Source: DASRDZ01 sp035569495 (lineage in GTDB: Bacteria > Chloroflexota > Dormibacteria > Aeolococcales > Aeolococcaceae). From it: a stretch of 64,000 nucleotides of DNA. This document shows positions 62,115 through 64,000 of this stretch, piece by piece. The DNA lies in contig DATMMX010000042.1 in NCBI GenBank assembly GCA_035569495.1, positions 16,168-80,167 on the forward strand. Direction: 5' to 3'. The notes beneath the pieces were generated by a model. It had not been told where the DNA came from. It saw only the letters and a list, made by a program, of their open reading frames with translations, and ran no database searches. Each line of letters starts with the position of its first letter. The first letter of the stretch is position 1. Both the position numbers and the translations under genes were made by a program.

Positions 62115-64000
62115 CGTCGGTCAGCAGGCGAAGCGGCACGGGCATGATGTCTGTTGCAGCCGCCGTCCGCGTGTCGGCGACCAGGCTGGGCACCACCAGG
62201 CCGCGGCGCCGGGCGATCACGCGCAGCAGCGCATCACGGCCGCGATAGACGATGTCGCCCAGGCCGCCGGGGAAGAACATCAGCAGGACGACGATGCCGG
62301 CACCGGTGGCGAGCAGCGACCAGCCCGGCGGCAGCAGGTATTGCGCGCCGTAGACATACACCGCGCCGAGCACCGTGCCGGGCAGGGAGCCGAGGCCGCC
62401 GATCACCACCATGGTGAAGAACTGCAGGCCCTGCAGCGCGGTGAAGTTGCCCGCGCTGTATCCCTGCTGCTGAATGACGAGCAGCCCGCCCGCGAGTCCG
62501 GCGATGGCTCCCGACACTGCGAAGGCGACGAGATGGGTGCGCGTGGTGTCGATGGCGAACGCCTGCGTCGCCCGTCGATTGTCCTGGCTGGCGACCATCG
62601 CTCGCCCGGCGTGGCTGGCTCGCAACCCGCGCACCGCGGTGAGCACGACGACGAGCGCGACGACGCAGAGGAAGTACATCTGCCGGTCGGAGCTCAGCTC
62701 GACGCGGCCGAACACGCTCAGCTTGGGCAGCGTGTCGGTCGGCTTGAGCCACGGGAAGTACAGCGGGCTGAGGAAATACTGCGCACCGGTCACCGCGAAG
62801 GCCAGCGTGGTCACCGCCAGGAACGGCCCGCTGATGCGCAGCGCCGGGATGCCCACCACGAAGGCGGCGGCGCTCGCCGCGGCGGCGCCGATCCCCAGCG
62901 CGACGAACATGTCCAGACCGTGGCGCCCGACCAGCAGGCTGGTGATCGCGCCCCCCAGTCCCATGAACGCCACCTGGCCCAGTGAGATGTGCCCGGCGAA
63001 ACCGGTGAGCACCACCAGCGAGCAGGCGACGATCGCGTAGATCACGATGAGCGCCACCAGCTGGGTGCGCGCCGGCGGCAGCACGTACGGGATGATCACC
63101 GCGAGCGCCAGCAGCGCGACCATCAACCCCGCGCGGCCGAGTCGCACAGAGCGCAGCGTGGCCAGCTCCGGCGGCACAGGACGCACCGGCCGGATCGACT
63201 GCCAGGTGGACACCGCGGAGTCGGCGGCGCGCGAGAAGGTGCCGCGCTTCACCAGCAGCATCAGCAGGACGATGCCCAGCAGGACCACGTCGGTGTACGT
63301 CCCGTCGTGGAACGTCCAGGCGCTGAGCTGGTCGACGACGCCGAGCCCCAGCGCGGCGAGCACGGTGACCGGCAGGTTGGTCATGCCACCGACGACGGCC
63401 GCCGTCAGCGTCTGCAGCAGCAACGGCGCGCCGCTGTTGGAGACGCTGGTGAACGACGCGAAGCCGACGATGGGAACGCGCAGCAGCACCGCCAATGCGG
63501 AGAGCACGCCAGCGATCGTCCAGATGATCGTCCCCAGCCGTCGCACCGGGATGCCCAGCAGGCGCGCCCGGTCGCCGTTGTCCGCCGCCGCGCGAATCGC
63601 CACACCGTAGTGCGTGGCGCGGAGGAACCAGGTGAGCGCGCCGAGGACGATGGGAGCGACCACCATGGCGACGACGTAGTCGCCGCCGAAGAGGACGGGG
63701 AACACGTGGAAGCGCGCGGTGAACGGGGTGGTGAAGGTGCCCGCGTTGCCGCTGTGCCAGACGTAGGGAATCACCACGCTGGCGCCGTTGAGCACCTGCG
63801 CCAACCCGATGGTGACCACGGCGACGATCAGGCGCGGCGCGGCGGCGAAGCGGCGCAGGACGCCGAATTCGATGACCGCGCCGAGAACCGCCGCCAGCAC
63901 CAGCCCCGCCGCGACGGCGGCGAAGTACCCGACCCCGGTCTGCACGTGCAGCTCGATGGCCACGACGGCGGCCACGGAGCCGAACTCCGCGGCGGCGAAG
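62101..64000 (-). CDS. LivH-LivM fusion permease, partial at right edge
   Basis: At least 632 residues of membrane protein continue past the window edge. The first part is LivH-like (PRLIVAVVTIGLAQVLNG, TAAVVGGMTNLPVTVLAAL). The second, from about 63000 downward, is LivM-like (VVLTGFAGHISLGQVAFMG, MVVIGGLGSLPGTVLGAVY). It supplies the channel for the ATPases fused to the MFS protein. No substrate-binding protein is visible; it may lie beyond 64000. Confidence 0.88.
   Translation of the reverse strand, partial: FAAAEFGSVAAVVAIELHVQTGVGYFAAVAAGLVLAAVLGAVIEFGVLRRFAAAPRLIVAVVTIGLAQVLNGASVVIPYVWHSGNAGTFTTPFTARFHVFPVLFGGDYVVAMVVAPIVLGALTWFLRATHYGVAIRAAADNGDRARLLGIPVRRLGTIIWTIAGVLSALAVLLRVPIVGFASFTSVSNSGAPLLLQTLTAAVVGGMTNLPVTVLAALGLGVVDQLSAWTFHDGTYTDVVLLGIVLLMLLVKRGTFSRAADSAVSTWQSIRPVRPVPPELATLRSVRLGRAGLMVALLALAVIIPYVLPPARTQLVALIVIYAIVACSLVVLTGFAGHISLGQVAFMGLGGAITSLLVGRHGLDMFVALGIGAAAASAAAFVVGIPALRISGPFLAVTTLAFAVTGAQYFLSPLYFPWLKPTDTLPKLSVFGRVELSSDRQMYFLCVVALVVVLTAVRGLRASHAGRAMVASQDNRRATQAFAIDTTRTHLVAFAVSGAIAGLAGGLLVIQQQGYSAGNFTALQGLQFFTMVVIGGLGSLPGTVLGAVYVYGAQYLLPPGWSLLATGAGIVVLLMFFPGGLGDIVYRGRDALLRVIARRRGLVVPSLVADTRTAAATDIMPVPLRLLTDDVPA

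Noticed and set aside
1..64000. tRNA, rRNA, insertion sequence with transposase, prophage genes
   Set aside because: Looked for and none seen on either strand.

Overview
The window is high-GC DNA (roughly 70 percent by eye) packed with bacterial genes. Start codons are often GTG or TTG, and many neighbouring genes overlap by GTGA or ATGA. Two luciferase-like oxidoreductases of the F420-using type, several acyl-CoA dehydrogenases and AT-rich -10 boxes point to a soil actinobacterium or a neighbouring terrestrial phylum such as Dormibacterota or Chloroflexota. This placement is an inference; no rRNA, tRNA or other marker gene is present.

Region 1 (1-16.5 kb) is catabolic. A leftward eight-gene operon (7528 down to the left edge) encodes three acyl-CoA dehydrogenases, an enoyl-CoA hydratase, an acyl-CoA ligase, an atypical amidohydrolase, a DUF59 protein and a GlcG/HbpS-like protein. 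A divergent GntR-type regulator follows, then an aldo/keto reductase, two closely related amidohydrolases, a luciferase-like oxidoreductase, an SDR and a DapA-fold protein. A two-gene ABC-2 exporter closes the region.

Region 2 (16.6-28 kb) is an accessory island. A secreted GYW-repeat protein is translationally coupled to a 2440-residue RHS/YD-repeat protein with a variable C-terminal tip and an immunity candidate. About 3 kb of apparently lower-GC debris follows: an orphan toxin tip, a toxin-tail remnant, intact small immunity-like genes, a SUKH-3-like gene with an in-frame stop, and an immunity-like gene broken by several frameshifts. This looks like a history of toxin-tip replacement and is the most interesting part of the window.

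Region 3 (28-49.3 kb) is a second catabolic block. It holds two old-yellow-enzyme/dienoyl-CoA-reductase-like flavoproteins, a class II aldolase, another amidohydrolase, a cupin, a second DapA-fold protein, a branched-chain-type (Liv) ABC importer with a fused LivM-LivG subunit, and an operon of ligase, enoyl-CoA hydratase, DUF35 protein and Ltp-like thiolase. A GntR regulator, a carboxymuconolactone-decarboxylase-family protein, a second luciferase-like enzyme, another acyl-CoA dehydrogenase, a universal stress protein and an ArsR regulator follow. Together the blocks suggest uptake, CoA activation and beta-oxidation-like breakdown of a hydrophobic or alicyclic carboxylic acid; the substrate cannot be read from the sequence.

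Region 4 (49.6-56.2 kb) is a tight leftward glycan/methyltransferase operon whose proteins share coiled-coil tails. Region 5 (56.2-64 kb) has an alpha/beta hydrolase, two exported proline-rich proteins of unknown function encoded tail to tail, and a second Liv-type importer in unusual fused form: one protein joins an MFS transporter to LivF- and LivG-like ATPases, and another joins LivH to LivM and runs off the right edge.
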